NCBI GenBank assembly: GCA_016801885.1
Contig: CM028885.1
Coordinates: 22,681,834-22,745,833 of the forward strand
Reading direction: 5' to 3'
DNA length: 64,000 nucleotides
Source: Toxotes chatareus
Lineage: Eukaryota > Chordata > Actinopteri > Toxotidae
Each line of letters starts with the position of its first letter. Positions within the stretch are counted from its first letter, which is position 1. A model generated the notes under the pieces. It did no database searches. It saw only the letters and a program-made list of their open reading frames with translations, and was not told where the DNA came from. Position numbers and translations under genes: made by a program. Positions 23,471-37,499 of this stretch are shown piece by piece.

Positions 23471-25964
23471 TTCCCACAAGGATTAAATCTTTCAGCTTGT
23501 TAGCCTCCCGACTAACCAGGCCTCTCGCAGTGAGAGCAGCTCACAGAGAAAGTTGATGTTTCTGCGTCTGTATTTTAACGTCTCTAAGTGTCAGTCAGCT
23601 TCATGCCAACTGCAGCATGTGCCGTTCCAGGTCAGCAGGCTGTACTTCCCACCTTCAGCCAAATGTTGTTGTCAGCTGCGTCTGAAGATGCGTCGACTGA
23701 GACAACATTGCTTTACTTTTTAATGAAGTTTAATTGTCCTTCACAACACGTCAGAGTTGTTATTAAGTGGATCCGGTGCCTGACTCTGCTGCTGTGGAGG
23801 TTTGTCTCTGGGTATTGATCCATTGCAGTCGATTAGTAATGTGAAGACCAGCTGTGATCCACGTCCCGTACGACACAGTGGATGTTTGACAAACACACGA
23901 ATCTGAGACTTTGTTGTTTCGCTCTGATTTATAACCTGATTTCTTTCCTGACTAACTTTCTGATTTACTTTCCGACTTCACCAACTTATTTACTGCCCAT
24001 CCAGAGCTGAAAGATTTATCATTCTCAGTCAGTTTATCACTCTGGTATTTTGTGAAGGTTAAATCCTGATTAGAGCAAAAAGATGGGATTCTGTAAAAAC
24101 TTGAATCCAAACCAGCATTTTATGAACAATGAATAATAAAGACTTTAAACAAAAGTCTTTAAATCAGACTAATCCAATTATTTGTCAGCAGAGTTGCAAA
24201 ATGTTGTTGAATGTGAGAAAGGTTGAAAACATGAACGTACCGTTCACCTGAGCCGTCACAGGTGCAGACTAACAAGGCTGATCTCAGATCTCCGAGAGCA
24301 GACGTGTGGTTTTTAGCATCATTAGCTCAACATGAAGACTTAATTATGTCATTACCTGAAGATATTTTCTGAAGGTGGCTTATCTCTCAGTGTAACTGTA
24401 ATTACAGTTAATCTATTCAAGCAGAGACGAGAGTTTCCCTTTTTTTCTAAACACTTTATAACCCATTAAAATCTTTTGTTGAAAGTGTTGGGACAGAAAT
24501 GGGATTTAGTGTCGCAAAATTGGAAAAAGGAGAGAAAACCTAAAATTAAAAAATGTAAAACTCAGTGGTGAGTGAGCTTTAAATGGATTTGATTGGTTTT
24601 GACTTTATGAAATGTCACACGGTGGTGAATGGTGATTAAATCCTTGTGTTAACCTCCCTGAACCTGACGTCTTCAGATGTTTACTGTGACAAAGAGCTTT
24701 TTTATTTAATCATCAAAATAGTTGCTGATTATTTGTGGAATTTGTTCTAATAGAGGGGAATGAGGGGAAATTTGGCAGTGTGTTGACGTCAGACTCGTTA
24801 GTCATAGTAAGAAGGATGAGAAAATTTCAATTTAATTCCAGCAGTGTTGTAAAAAGGTTTGTTAATAACCTACAGGCTTTCAACCACTGAACTTTTTCAG
24901 ATTTTCTTCTGGACCTTAGACATTATTTGTCTTTTAGGTCACTGACTGTTTTATGTCTACCTGTCTATCTGACTGACTGTCTGACTGACAGACTTACTGA
25001 CTGTCTGACACTCTGTATGTTTTCGGCTGATAAGACTGTGTATGTCCGCAAACTGTCTTCCTGACGGAGACACGGCGCCTCTGCAGCCTGAAGCTGCTGG
25101 AAGACGCTCAGCCTCCTGCGCCTCCACATGTTGGAGGATCAGAGCTGATGCTTTTATTCCCTCTTCAAGGACACGCAGTGGAGAGCCAGAACACCTCCGA
25201 TCATCACCGTGGAAATAAATGGGTTTTAAGAGGCAGAGCCCACAGCACCATCACTGTTTTACCATCTCATCCACCTGAAGAATTTCTGAAATACCTGAGA
25301 AGTGCATTTAAAAAACAGTCTGTGTCATTTATGTGGGAGAAGAACGTTAACTGAAGTGCAGTGTCCCTGTGGACTCCAATGACCTGCAGTCCTTCAGACG
25401 TTATCAGTCTTTGTTTTGACAGAGGAAGTTTCTTTTTTCAGACTCATGCACTTTAGAGAAAAATCCTCCGCAGTCGTCACACCAGGTAAATATACAACGT
25501 AATACGTCTGATTTTATTACTCCAGAATTTTAAGGTTTTTTTCGTGGAAGCTGTTTTTGTTCGTTCAGAGGTTTGGAGTAGTGTCTCTTAAAGGAAGCCT
25601 GGTGTTAACTGATGATGACTGACGTGTGGACGGCAGGTGACTGATGAAAGTGGCGCGAAGCAGGTGTGTGTCACTAAAACCTGATGGAAACACGACCTGG
25701 TGGACATCAGGCAAACAGAAAACGGCTGTTCTTGAATCAGAGGATTACTGGGATGTTCGGTGTACCAGGTGTCTGTGACCTTTGCCCTCTGTTTTGTCTG
25801 CGCTCGTCTGGGACCTGGTCGCCGCTCCGCAGGTAGGCAGAGCACCTGGCTGACCTCTGAACTCTGAACCCCTGTTTCCCCACCTCCTCCACCTTTTCAG
25901 CTTCTTCCCTCGCTTCACTGTTTTCCCATTTCCTCCTTTACATCCTCCTTTCCCCGAACCGACA

Positions 25965-26760
25965 CAGGAGGAAAGAAGGAGAACAGGAAGAGGTAGAAGA
26001 AGGCGGAAACACGGTAGATAAAGAAATGAGCAGACAAAAGAGAAAGGAAAACACACAGTAGGAAATAAAGAGGTAGAAACAGGTAAAGGAAAAGTGGAAA
26101 TGTGGCAGAAGAGAAAGGGTGATGATGGAGAAAGGGAAGAAGCAAAGGAGGAAAAGAAAAGATGTGATAGAGGAAAAAGTAGAGGAGCAAGGAAGGAAGT
26201 GGAGGAAATAAACATAAAGAAAGGAAGAATAGGAAATGAGGTAAAAAGGGAAAGAAGAGGTGCAGAAAATACAGGAGGGGAAAGATGAGATGTGAAGGAG
26301 TGAGGAAGGAAACGAGGACAGATGAAGAAAGGAGATAAAGATTAGATGAATTCAGAAAGCAAACGGAGGTAAAAAGAAATAGAAAAGAAGAGAGAAGTAA
26401 AGGAAAAAAGCAAGAAGAAAATGGAAGGAGGAGAAGAAGAGGAAGAGGTGGCAGAGAAGAAACAGCAGATATATGAAGGAAAAGAGGAAGACTGGAAGGG
26501 TTACAACAGAAAAAGGTGTGACAAAGGGAAAAGAGGAGGAGGAGTTAGATAAACTGATAAGAGGAAGAAGCAGAGAAAGGAGGAGGTAGAGAAAAAGGAA
26601 GAGCAATTACACAGGAAGTAGAGAAGGAAAGGAGTCAGTAGAGAAAGGAAATTGAAAGGAAAAGATGAGACAGAGATGAGTACGTACAGGAAAAGAGAAA
26701 ATAGAGAACAAACATTTGTTACAGAGGAGAAAAGGAAGAGATAGATGGAGGAGAAAAAGG
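25965..26760. repeat. 800-bp polypurine (GGA/GAA) tract
   Basis: The plus strand is overwhelmingly A and G over about 0.8 kb, with units such as GAGGAAAAG and GGAAGAAG and few pyrimidine interruptions. Leu/Phe/Ser-rich minus-strand ORFs and Lys/Glu/Arg-rich plus-strand ORFs are composition artefacts. Confidence 0.9.
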
Positions 26761-27059
26761 AGCCGGACGAGTGATTTGTTATTTCAGCCTGAATCTGTGG
26801 CAGATGGAGCCGAGCAGCAGAGTTTCCCTGTGAACAGGCCGCGGCCACATCACCGAGGCTCAGCCCCAAACTCTCCGCCTCACCTGTCACTGTCGAGCTA
26901 ATTCACCCGCCGCCGCACGCATCCTCCACAAGCACGTGACCATGATGCACGCATACATCTGGAGCATATACCCTCCTGTGTTTCTGAAGGTGTGTGTGTG
27001 TGTCTGCGTTCAGGGGTGTGTCGCTGCGAGAAATGTGAAATTGCGAGGCTGCCAGCTGC

Positions 27060-27287
27060 TCCCCCATGAGCTGCATGAGGAGGAAAAAAAGAGAAAGGTG
27101 TGTAAATAGAGGGAGATGGAGGTGTGTACAGAGAGAGAGGACGAGTTAATGAGAGGAAGATGTGAATGTGTGTGTGTGTGCAGAAGAAAGAGAGAGAGAC
27201 AGAAAAAAGGATGAGCAAGCGAGAGCTATCAGATGTGTGTCAAAGAAGATGAGTGCATGCATGTTGCCAGGACCAGATGAATATCGC

Positions 27288-27370
<83 letters not shown>

Positions 27371-27840
27371 CTGACAGGCTGAGTGTGTGCACTGGAGAGT
27401 GAAAACACACATACATTCGCACAAGCAGACACGTGGGGAAGAGGCTGTCAAGAAAGCGACCATGCATCTCCATAGAGAATACACCCGGGGGGGGGGCTAA
27501 GAAGGGGGGGTAAGAAAGAGAGGGTTGGGAGGGGGGTGTTTGGAGGACAGAAACGAAGACAGAGAAGAAGGAAAGGAGGACAGAGGTTAAACTGAAGGAA
27601 AAGGCATCGAGGAATGGAGGGAGGGAGGGGGGGAGGAGGAGGAGTTGGGGGAGTGGCTGGGTGAGAGAGGTAGACAAAGCAAGGGAGGAGGCGAGAGAGA
27701 GAGAGAGAAGGGGCGAAGGAAGAAAGGAGTAAAGGGAGGGCAGGCTCAGAGAAGGAGGCAGCAGAAAAAGGAGGAGGAGGAGACAGGGCGGGTGTGTGAA
27801 AGAGAGAGGGAGAGGTGTGTGTGTGAAGGTGTGTGTGCGT
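27060..27840. repeat. Purine-rich region with embedded (GT)39
   Basis: A perfect (GT)n run at 27291-27369 is flanked by purine tracts (27060-27220 and 27520-27830), including GGGGGGG runs at 27486-27512. The candidate microexon at 27855 lies directly after it. The long minus-strand ORF here translates (CA)n and pyrimidine repeats. Confidence 0.9.
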
Positions 27841-27854
27841 TTTATTCTCTCCAG

Positions 27855-27893
27855 TGTAAATGAATGGAAAGCGTCTCCATTGTCTTCAGAACG
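27855..27893 (+). CDS. Candidate 39-nt phase-2 microexon
   Basis: Seen: TTTTATTCTCTCCAG precedes the segment and GTAAGAAG follows it. The length is 39 nt, and in phase 2 it is open, reading VNEWKASPLSSE plus a split CG codon (Arg). Both phases match exons A, B and C, so it could be spliced into the same message without a frameshift. A TGCG lies just upstream of the pyrimidine tract; UGC motifs there are typical of SRRM4-dependent neuronal microexons (established knowledge, not shown here). Alternatively it could be a first exon reading from an internal ATG (MNGKRLHCLQN or MESVSIVFRT, in other frames). A short AG...GT interval that is a multiple of three and open in one frame can arise by chance, so confidence is limited. 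Confidence 0.3.
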
Positions 27894-28114
27894 GTAAGAA
27901 GAGCTGCTGCTGCTGCTGCACAGCATCTGGCTGATTCTAACAGTAGGCTGTACGTGTGTCTGTGTGCGTGTAGGTGTGTGTCCGTGTGTGCATGCATGTG
28001 CGTGTTAAGTTAGTTCATCGTGCTTGTTGTACCTGTACACTGACTGCCCGGTGTGTGTGAAACACTGTATGTGTTTTACATAGGGCATGTAAATGTACAT
28101 CAACTGTAATCCTA

Positions 28115-28149
28115 TGTGGTGCAGTGTGTGTGTGTGTGTATATATATAC

Positions 28150-28212
<63 letters not shown>
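28115..28212. repeat. Imperfect (GT)n with (TA)n and GCGT interruptions
   Basis: Alternating purine-pyrimidine DNA, GTGTGTATATATATACGTGT, is followed by further GT and GCGT units. It has Z-DNA potential by composition. Confidence 0.85.
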
Positions 28213-31200
28213 GGGTCAAGGTTTAAGTCAGGTTGAGTTTGATGTTAAAGGGAAGTTCTGGTGTTTCTCATTGTTCCTGTATTTGCTGTCATTCCAAACA
28301 AACTGCAGTTCGGGTTAGATTAAGGTTTGAGTGTGATTACGACTGAGGACAGAATTAGGTAAAGATCAGGATCAGTTTTAGGGCTGAGGTTTTATTTTGG
28401 CTGAGTTTAGGTTTATGGTTGGAATTAAGATGATTTGGTTTAGTTTCAGCTGAGATTATATCAATGTTTAGGTTAGAATTCGATTTATATTTGGAGCTAG
28501 AAATAGATTAAGGCTGGAGTTAGACTAGAATATAGGCTAGAATCTGGTTTAGGTTACAGTTAGGTTAAAGTAAACAGTGGATTTACGTTTCTCTAAAAAC
28601 TTATTTGTTGTTCACACAAACATGATTTCTGGCAGATGGGGCTGTAAAATCAGATTTAGGTTGGAATTAAAATCAGCTCGGACCATAACTTTAATCTAAA
28701 CCAACACGTTGTTCTACTCTGAACTTTAATGAGGATGAGGTGGTAAAGTTAAAGGTAAGGTGTGTGGCTGTGACGCTCAGGTGCTGAGAAATGCATTATT
28801 TTTCACAGGGGTCCTCAGAAGTAGAGTAATCCAGACCTGCGTGCTCCCTCCTCTTGCTCTTTATCAAGCAGACTTATGTGAAGCAGCAGCTGAATAAATT
28901 TGCAACTCGTTTTAAATCAAACATGAATTTGTGTTAAATACTGCAAACACTCAGCGGAGCGGCTCTGCTGCTGCTCCTTCAGCTGTAGCTGCTGGGAGCA
29001 GACCAGTAAAACCAGTGCACTGGAGCAACTGGAGCGCAAAGGAGTCATTTGTCTGTCCCAGCATCCTTTATGTTTCCTCAGGATGTTTTCAGAGGGACAG
29101 ACAAAGCTGTGGATGGGATGAAGGTTGCAGAGGCAGAGAAATCTAAATTCTGTCCAAACCATCCACAGTGACAGACACAGATTTAGAACATACTCAGCAG
29201 AATATTAACCATCAATTTTAATATTGATTTACTATAGCCTGACTTTGTATGGGGGAAATTAAAGCATATAATAAAGATTTCTGCTACAGCAACCTTTATT
29301 TATAAGTCATAGTTTTCTGGTAATGCAGGTCTGTAAAAAGGTCAGCCTGTGGTGCGTTCAGTTGCTGGTGGGAAAGCTTGGTTTTTGGGAAAGGTTTTTG
29401 GTTTTTTTTTTTTGTTTTTTTATGGATTTCATGCTGACAGCTCGTACAGGATGTGAAATTGAGTTTGGGTAGTTATGAAAACAAAAGTCTCTGCTTTCTT
29501 TTAGCCTGTGGAGCCTGTTTTTTTCTGTGTCCACCTCTTAAACGCATGATTGTATGAACAGCCTGGTTGTGAGCCTGTTTGTGAGGACGTTCTACTCTGA
29601 CAGATTAAACCCTGCAGAAACACATCAGCCACGTCGGGACAAAAGGTCTGATGCCTGCTCTGCTTCGCTCGTTTGAGCTGTGACAATTTGAATCAAACGC
29701 ACCTGAACTAGGTCAGATGAACTGTGTGAGCATCCTGCCTGTGCTGTTAGAAAGGAGGCACCTTTTCATTTGTGAAATCCACATAATTCTTTTGGAGAAG
29801 AACGGTTTCAGTTTCTTTTTCATCTCTTTAATCTTTCTTGCGGTAGAAATTTTGATATTTAGGAAATATTGCAGACATTTAACACTGAAGCGGGCCAGAG
29901 AGAGATCATCCTGGGAACACTAAAAATCACTACGCTATCAACGCAACACAAAAAGGTGCAGAAGCCATTAAAAAAACCCCATTAAAGATAAAAGAAGAAG
30001 GCTCTGAAAATTGAATGGATATTAGCGCTGATCCAGAACTGTACACTGTGGTTTATCTCTCAGAACTTGGTCATTTCAGTCACAGATCCTCCCATAAAAT
30101 CTGTTTCAGGGAGACTGTTAAAAATACAACAATTTTAAAGCTGGAAACAGCAAGATCAAGAGACTGTGAAGCAACAACTACACGATTTATTCCAACAGAG
30201 AAAGGTCTCTTCCATTATAGTCAGTAGAAAGCTGTGCAACATCAAAGCTGGAAGACTTCTTCCTCTAGATCCCAGACACAGAGATTTCCTTCTAACTGGT
30301 GAGTTTTTAGTTTAGTTTGTGACTGAAATGGTCGAGTTCTGGCCCATGGTTTGTCCTGGATCAGAGCTCCATGTAGATCCACAGGGTCCACATACATACA
30401 AAGATCCACAGATTCAATCACAACAGCACGACAGCTCAGGAGAACTGAATACAGCAAACAACTGAAACACCTTCTTTTTCTATCTTGAATTTTTTTTTTT
30501 TTTTTATTACTTCCTGTGTGATGATTCAGCGTTTCTCCTCTCTGCTCATCCCTCCGTCTGTGATCTCTCTTATTGCCTGGTCACTGATCAGAAAAGGTCA
30601 GTGCTGCAGGTAGAGCTCTTACTGTGAGGTGAATTCAGAGGTTTGAGAACGATTCAACATTTGATCTGTTTCATCAGGGTTTCCTCTCCATTCATTCAGT
30701 TGCTGTCTACCCTCAGCAGAACAGGGAGGGAAAATGTAAATACAATGAAAAATTCATGAGTTGACCTATTTGTTCAGGCATCTCACCTTGAACAAAACAC
30801 AAAAGCACAACTCCATTTTCAGTTCAGTGTCCAGAGATCACAACATCCAAAAGAGAAGTGACAGGCAGTTACTCACTGTCTGAATTTTAACCATTAAATC
30901 TGTTTTTTTTTTTTTTCACAATCCTCATAATTTCTTTTCTGTTCTGAAGCTGAAGTCATATCACCAAGATGCCAAAATGCTGACTGTTGTTGATTCTTAC
31001 ATTTTTTAGCTGGAAGCAGAGATGAGCGTATTGTTTAACATTTCATTACTGTGAACTTTGAGGACAGAGCTTTGTGGAGAAGAGGCAGCCGCCCCAAAAT
31101 AAGCCAGTCCCGCTGGGGCTGCACTGACGTGAAGTGTTAAGACACTCAAGTGCACCAACGCTCAATTATTTAGCAAGCGCGCTGCTGGGATGTTTGCTAG

Positions 31201-31864
31201 CCGCTGTAGCTAGCATGACAGCTAGAAGGGTGGGGGGGGGGTTTGGTGGCAAAGGCAGAAACCGAGGAGCAGAGCGTAGCCTAAACCAATATTTCTCATT
31301 TCTGCCTGGGTCTGTTCATACTTGTTTTGTAGCTTCAGTAGCTCCCAGAGGTTTGCATGCAGCACAGAGGGGATCCTTATAAAAGGAAGTCATGTCCTAA
31401 ACTGGAAAAACCGTTCCAGTAACAGTTAGCGATGAGCAGAAAGAGAGTGCAGTAAAACAGACATATACTGTAAATATTAGATTTACCAGCGTTGGTACTC
31501 ATGTTGTGGCAATAATAGTACTGGCATTCTCTCAGGATATTGATCGGGATAGTCCTAATACCTGTGTATCTGTGATAAGCTAATGTCAGCTATGGCCGAC
31601 GTGTTGACTCCACTCTCTCTGTTTCCAGTGGAGGTTTTGAACAGTCTGGTGTGAGACTGGTTTCTGACTGGTTAGGACAACTGATCTGAGCTGAGCCGTC
31701 ACGTCAGCTCAGTGTTTATTTCCCGTAATCGTAAACTACGACACGAATGTTTCTTCATGAACCTGTGTCATCTCACTCAGGCCTCAACACAAAGACAGAG
31801 CTGTAACAGTATGAGTGAAGGCTGCTGAGGTTTGGAGTCCTGCATCTGCATCCTCTACCCTGCT

Positions 31865-31870
<6 letters not shown>

Positions 31871-31922
<52 letters not shown>
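31871..31922. repeat. (CA)26 microsatellite
   Basis: A perfect run. The surrounding 28.2-33.4 kb holds no supported exon. A short AG...GT interval at 30269-30298 was considered and not accepted. Confidence 0.95.
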
Positions 31923-31925
<3 letters not shown>

Positions 31926-32440
31926 CTAAAGTATAAATGTAAAGCCTGACGCAGCACAACTGTCTGCTGTCTGTGAAATGAAGGGGCAGAGAAAGACTGA
32001 GTGTCAGGAAGCAAGAGAGAGGATGACAGTGACAGAGCGAGAGAGACAGATACAGACTGATGAAGAGTGAGGAATCCACCTCAGTGCATCAAAGTGCTGT
32101 TTGTTACGCTTAGTATTTTTCCATAATGACTGCGAAGAAATGAAAGCATGATGGGAAAAAAAGCCTTAGTGCTGGTATTTCTCCTGACTCATCAGAGGAC
32201 CACATTTCCCATCAACCCTCTTGGCTTCTTTTGAAATAGATTTTTTTTGTTATTATTGTTCACTTAGTGGCAAGACAACAGGATCCAAAGTCATTTTGTT
32301 TTCCTTAAACAAACGTGCATCCATCCAGCTACAGCTCAGGTCAGCAGATACGCTGCTGACCTGGTTCTGGGTTCTGGGCTCTGTTCTGGTTCTGGGCTCT
32401 GTTAACGATGGCACCAAACATGTTCATCAGTGAGCATCAG

Positions 32441-32500
32441 GCTAGCTGTTCCCCTCTGCTTCCAGTCTTTATGCTAAGACAGGCTAACCACCAGCTCTGT
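32441..32500 (+). repeat. Fish dispersed repeat, copy 1 (TTCCAGTCTTTATGCTAAG)
   Basis: CTCTGCTTCCAGTCTTTATG CTAAGACAGGCTAACC is shared with 61093-61142 in the same window. It corresponds to a widespread teleost dispersed repeat. Only a short core is preserved. Confidence 0.5.
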
Positions 32501-33439
32501 ACCAAACACACTGATGTGTGAGTCTCAGAGACGCAGTGATTTACGCAGTGGTTTTTGTGGTTTCCATCAGATTTCACTGTGGATGTGCAGCAGCTTGTAA
32601 TTCTCAGCTCGCAGGTCTCGTGTAAGTGCGTATTAGCAGCAGACTGACAGACACTTAATCTGTCCTTTAAGGATTATAACAAAGACTGAGCCTGCAGCAG
32701 AAAGTTCCCACTTATTCACAGTGGTTAAAGGAATGTACAGTCATTTACTCACATACTGTACTTAAGTGCAGTATCAGTACAGTATATGAAATAGTAAAAC
32801 TTAGCAGCACCTTGAACAACTCCAAAATTTAGTATCACTTATCTTATTAATGCATCACTAATAATGATCCAGCTACACAGCAACATATCACTGACAGAAG
32901 CCATTCTGCATAATGAGTTTTTTGGCATTTTTAGTTTCAAAAGCTTCTAAACTTTTACCCAAGAAACTCTGTGAATGCAGTGTTTTTACTTCTAATGGAA
33001 AATGTTTACAGTCTGGTATTTCTGCTTTTAGCAGAATCGATTCGAGTCTGCATTTTCCAACCAGACCTCAACACAGCACAAGGAAGTGTAATCTTTGCTG
33101 AGTTATTACACAGAACAAAAGCTAACAGGCTGTTACATCAGTGGCTGGACTGTTTTCACAGGAAAGAGCAGTTTGATTATTAAAATGCATGACTTTATAA
33201 CATGAAAACTATATTCCTATACCTGCAGTGCTTCTACACAAGTCTCATTTTTTTCAATATCATAAAATACATCGACATCTGTGCCAAAAAGAACATGTAC
33301 AGATATAAAGAATGCTGTTGAGCAGATTCTGAGAGAAGTGAAGACAAAGAAAAAGACAGAGATTCAGGAAGTGTGATCACAAACAACCACAGACGTGAGT
33401 CAGTCGTAAACAAGGTCACGGGTATAAAAGCTGAAACTC

Positions 33440-33965
33440 AGGCAGAGTTTGTTGGAGAAGGAACGGGGAAGGAAGAGGAGGAGAGGGAAAGAAAACGAGC
33501 TGAAAACAGAGGAGAACAGGAAGAAGATAAAAGAGAAGCAAACGAGGGCGAGACAAGTCTCCCGTTGCTTCAAATCCTCTCAGGTTTTAGATGAAGGAGG
33601 TAATTACAGAGGATGATGGAGGGAAACGGAGAGAGAGATGGAGAGAGAGAGACAGGTGGTGAGGAGGGAGAATGGAGAGAGAGTGGGAGGAAGAGAAAAG
33701 AAGGAGATGGAGACATGGTACAGTAGGATGAGAAGAGAGAAAGGATGGAGTGAGGGAGTGGAGAGAGACGGAGAATAAAAGAAATGAAGAGATGAGGTAA
33801 CAGGACTGGTGGGAGGTAAAGAGAGTGATAGACTTGGAAAAGATGGATGAGGGAGGAGAAAGAGGAAGACTGGGTGGAAAGAAAGGAGGATAGAAGAAAA
33901 CAAGGAGGGAAAGGAAGAAAGACAGAAGGATGGGGTAAGAGGAGGAAGGAAAAAGAAAGAGATGG
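33440..33965. repeat. 500-bp polypurine tract
   Basis: GGAGAGAGA, GAAGAGAAAAG and similar units dominate the plus strand. Overlapping Ser/Leu/Pro-rich minus-strand ORFs are artefacts of the composition. Confidence 0.85.
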
Positions 33966-34505
33966 TGCAGCTCTAACAGAGTCTGCTCTCCTGGTTTCAG
34001 CCCAGCAGATGCTGAACCTGCTGCAGGGATCTGATCCCGTTCAGACACATTCGAGCGTCAGTCACACAAACACAGAGGAGCTGCGTCTGACACAGGACAC
34101 AGGGCGCGGGACACAGGGTGCAGGCAGGGGTGTCCACATACTTTTGTCTGTATGGTGTAGAACGGAGGATGGGGATAAGTTAGTGAGAGATAAAAGAAAG
34201 AAAGATGGAAGGAAGAAAATGACAAGTAAGAGAAAAAGGAAAAGAAGAGAAGTGTGTGTGTGTGTGTGTGAGACATTGTGATGCTGCCTCGTGCCTGTGC
34301 CTCAGTCTTACAGATGGTGGTGCTGTTTCCCTCCTCTGTATTGTAGGAGGTTGTCTTTGTTGTGGCTTCCTGTCTGTCACACACAGGATCATGAACCGAC
34401 GCGTCACATTGTCCGGTCGCGTGTTTACGACAAAGCAGAACATACCAAGACGGACAGGTGGACACATGCTCCAATTAAATACATAAATCTGTTACACAGT
34501 TATCC

Positions 34506-34626
<121 letters not shown>

Positions 34627-36237
34627 TGACTGCATAAATATTAAAAGAGTTCTTGGATGCACAGCAAAGGCTCTGCAGTTTTGGATTTTTCAGAAATTTG
34701 CAAAAACATTTTTAAAACCTGTTTTGACTTTGTTATTGATTATTGAGTGTGGATTGATGGGTAAGAAACTGTAGCACAGTAAAGTGAAGGGGTCTGAATA
34801 CTATCTGAACACACACACACACAGAGAGGGAGCTCTGACCATGAGGAAAAGACGAATCTTTGTGTGTTTTGGTTTTGATGCAGCAGGATTTCTGCGTCTG
34901 TCTTCGTGCTGCGTTTGAAGCCTGTGGGATTCCTCAGTGCTTCTTCTCTGCCCGTCAGGTCACAGAGACTCACTGAGATGCTGCAGGAAACAGACCGGAC
35001 CGGGCTGTGTGTTCAGCGGGTCACATCACTGAATCATTTCCTCTGCTCCACAGGACGTGCTCCTGCGGTCCATCCTGTGTGTTGTATGTTCGTGGTGTCA
35101 GTGGAGATGCCTGAGGCCACAACAGACACATGATGGTCTTATGGTGTGTTCAGAGGCAGCAGGAAGCTTCTGTTTTTGTCTCATTCATTCCGGGATTTTA
35201 ACGCCTGGAGGGTTTTTCCTGTCCATGTTTACAGGTCAGAGGTTAACGAGTTATAACCTGATGTTGTGCATCATTCTGCATCAACGCTTGTGGTCGGTGT
35301 GTTTATCAGAAACAGTTTTCAGGTTTACAAAGTCCCGGCCTCCGTCTTGTTTTTCAGCAGCTTCTCTCTGTTGTGTTGCTGCGTCTTCATGGTCCTCTTT
35401 GTATTTTCAGTCAGTTCTTATATGGACACGTCTGTTTGCCTCCATTCACATCTGTCTCTTCACTTTGTTTGTTCTGTCTCCAAGTTAGGTTTTACACCAT
35501 AACGAGCTGAATGGAAACTGTGTGCAGTTCAGGGAAATCAAATATCGTCTGATTGTTGATCGTCATTCAGCTGCGACAGTATTGATTCTTCTTATCGATG
35601 CCTTTCCTCTGCAAACGGTGTCTTTTCATGTGAAACACTGAGGTGGGCGACATGGAAATAATCCTCTGTTACAGTCAGGCAAAACAGGCCAACAGGGGCC
35701 CAGGGGTTCAGGGCGTTCGATGGCTCACAGGGATCAGAGGAATCAGAGACAGCACTTGTTCGTTCAGTGATAGTTTTTCATGTGAAGAGGAAAACTGAAC
35801 GGAGCTTTTTGCTGAACGATGAATCAACGTGACAGTAAATGTCAGATTTAGCAGAACGTTCATATTTGTCATAATTCACCTTTAAATGTAGAGACATGGA
35901 TCTGTGGAGTTAAATTGGATGTATGATGGATCAGGTGTTCGTTTCAGTGGCGTTCAAAGGTCAGAGGTCACCTGAGGGCAGGCTGGAGGTTCTCCTGGGA
36001 GAGCAGACTCTGTTGGTTCAGCACATTCCCTGTTTTCTGCTAAATGCTTTGTTTTTATTTGGATTCCTGGAAAGCTTTTGTTTTGTTCTGCTCCTGCTTC
36101 CTGTTTTTAAAATCCATCGTTTGAATTAAACGCACAGACAGCATCTCATCAGACAAATGGAATCATGGGTAACAGATGGGAGTTTTGTATTGATAATGGC
36201 GATGACAGAGCAAAGAGGTGAAGTCAGAGGTTTAACT

Positions 36238-36312
36238 CTCTGTCAGTGCTGAAGTGCCCCTGAGCAACGTGCTGCGGCGCCGTCAGGGAGCTCAGCGCAC
36301 TGATGAGGTCCA
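36238..36312 (+). mobile_element. SINE body fragment
   Basis: The segment GTGCTGAAGTGCCCCTGAGC followed by AACGTGCTGC is the reverse complement of the conserved body seen in the 15.4-kb SINE (CTTGCTCAGGGGCACC). No tRNA head or tail remains. This is a short orphan fragment in the opposite orientation. Confidence 0.4.
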
Positions 36313-37499
36313 TCCCAGGAAGGTTTAAATGGTTTTGAATGGATTTGGCTTCAGGACAAAAATAATTTAGTGGCAAATGGAACGAAGTTAAAGGAAAAAT
36401 TAATAGAATAAAATAGAATTTACATGTTTTCTTTTTTTGAAACGCTGAATGTGAATTACTCTGTGGTGAAGCAGAGATGCAGAGAGCCCTAACCTCGCCC
36501 AGCGCTCAGGGGGGTGGAGCTGAAACAGGTCATATTATACAGCATTTTAACCCATCGTATTCACATGAAATGTGTTTAGAAAGAACATCTGCAGCCTCGA
36601 GGCGTCAACATGAGGCCGAGCTTTGAATGCTGGGTAAACACTGAGATTAAATCTCCAGGTTGTTCCTCATTCAGCAGCAGAGTTTGTAGTTTCTGCTGTA
36701 GCAGAGCTGATGAACCTGCAGAGAATCATCCGTTTAATTATTCTCTCACCCTGTTCTCACACAACTCTACTTTCATTATTTCCACCATTTACTACTTTAT
36801 ACTTCAGATATTTCAGAGGCAGGTGTTGTACTTCAGACACTGTAATTATCAGTCACTCTGAAGATCAAGGTGATGATGTATTAATGATAATAATCCAAAA
36901 AGCTGATCTAACACTGATGGGACATTCTGCAGGACCATGGCTGCTTTTGATATTTACAGGTATTAAATAAAAGCATTTTTAATGCTTGACTTTTTTTGTA
37001 GTGGAATATTTTTACCTTAAAGTATTATTTCCTTTATTTATGTAAGAATCTGAAGACTTAAACGATCCCTGTTGATTTCCATCCGTCCATTTATCTGTAG
37101 CAGCTCATCATTTGCATCACACGATGATTAGAGACGACTGATCGAACACGTTCATTCATTCAGGAAATAAGAAGTAGTCATTTGCGTGCTCAACTTTTCC
37201 TGTTTCTCCTGACACCTGCCGGGTGTGCGTCTGTGAACAGGCTGTAATTTTCTGCTTCAGTGTCAAACTGCTTCCTGTTTCTGCTTCTGGTCGCGTCTCC
37301 TCCTGCAGGAGACTCAGCGGTTTGACTTTAAAACGTCCAACTTGAATAAAACTTCAGTGTAGAGACGGAGCAGAGAGGTGAACGCTGCAGAGACAGCTGA
37401 GTGTCCTGAGGCGACCCCAGCTGCTTCTTATATGCGACAGTGACACACACATGCACACAACTGCAGGTATTCAACCTCGTCCATACACACATTTACACA

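Noticed and set aside
25745..26890. Leu/Phe/Ser-rich minus-strand ORFs that mimic membrane proteins
   Set aside because: They are translations of the purine tract on the other strand, with low-complexity composition and no domain. The same applies at 33.6-34.0, 39.7-40.5 and 54.0-54.4 kb.
30269..30298. 30-nt AG...GT interval with a phase-2-open frame (SQTQRFPSN)
   Set aside because: The TAG acceptor and GTGAGT donor look good, but the frame is open in more than one phase and no motif links it to exons A-C. Chance is likely.
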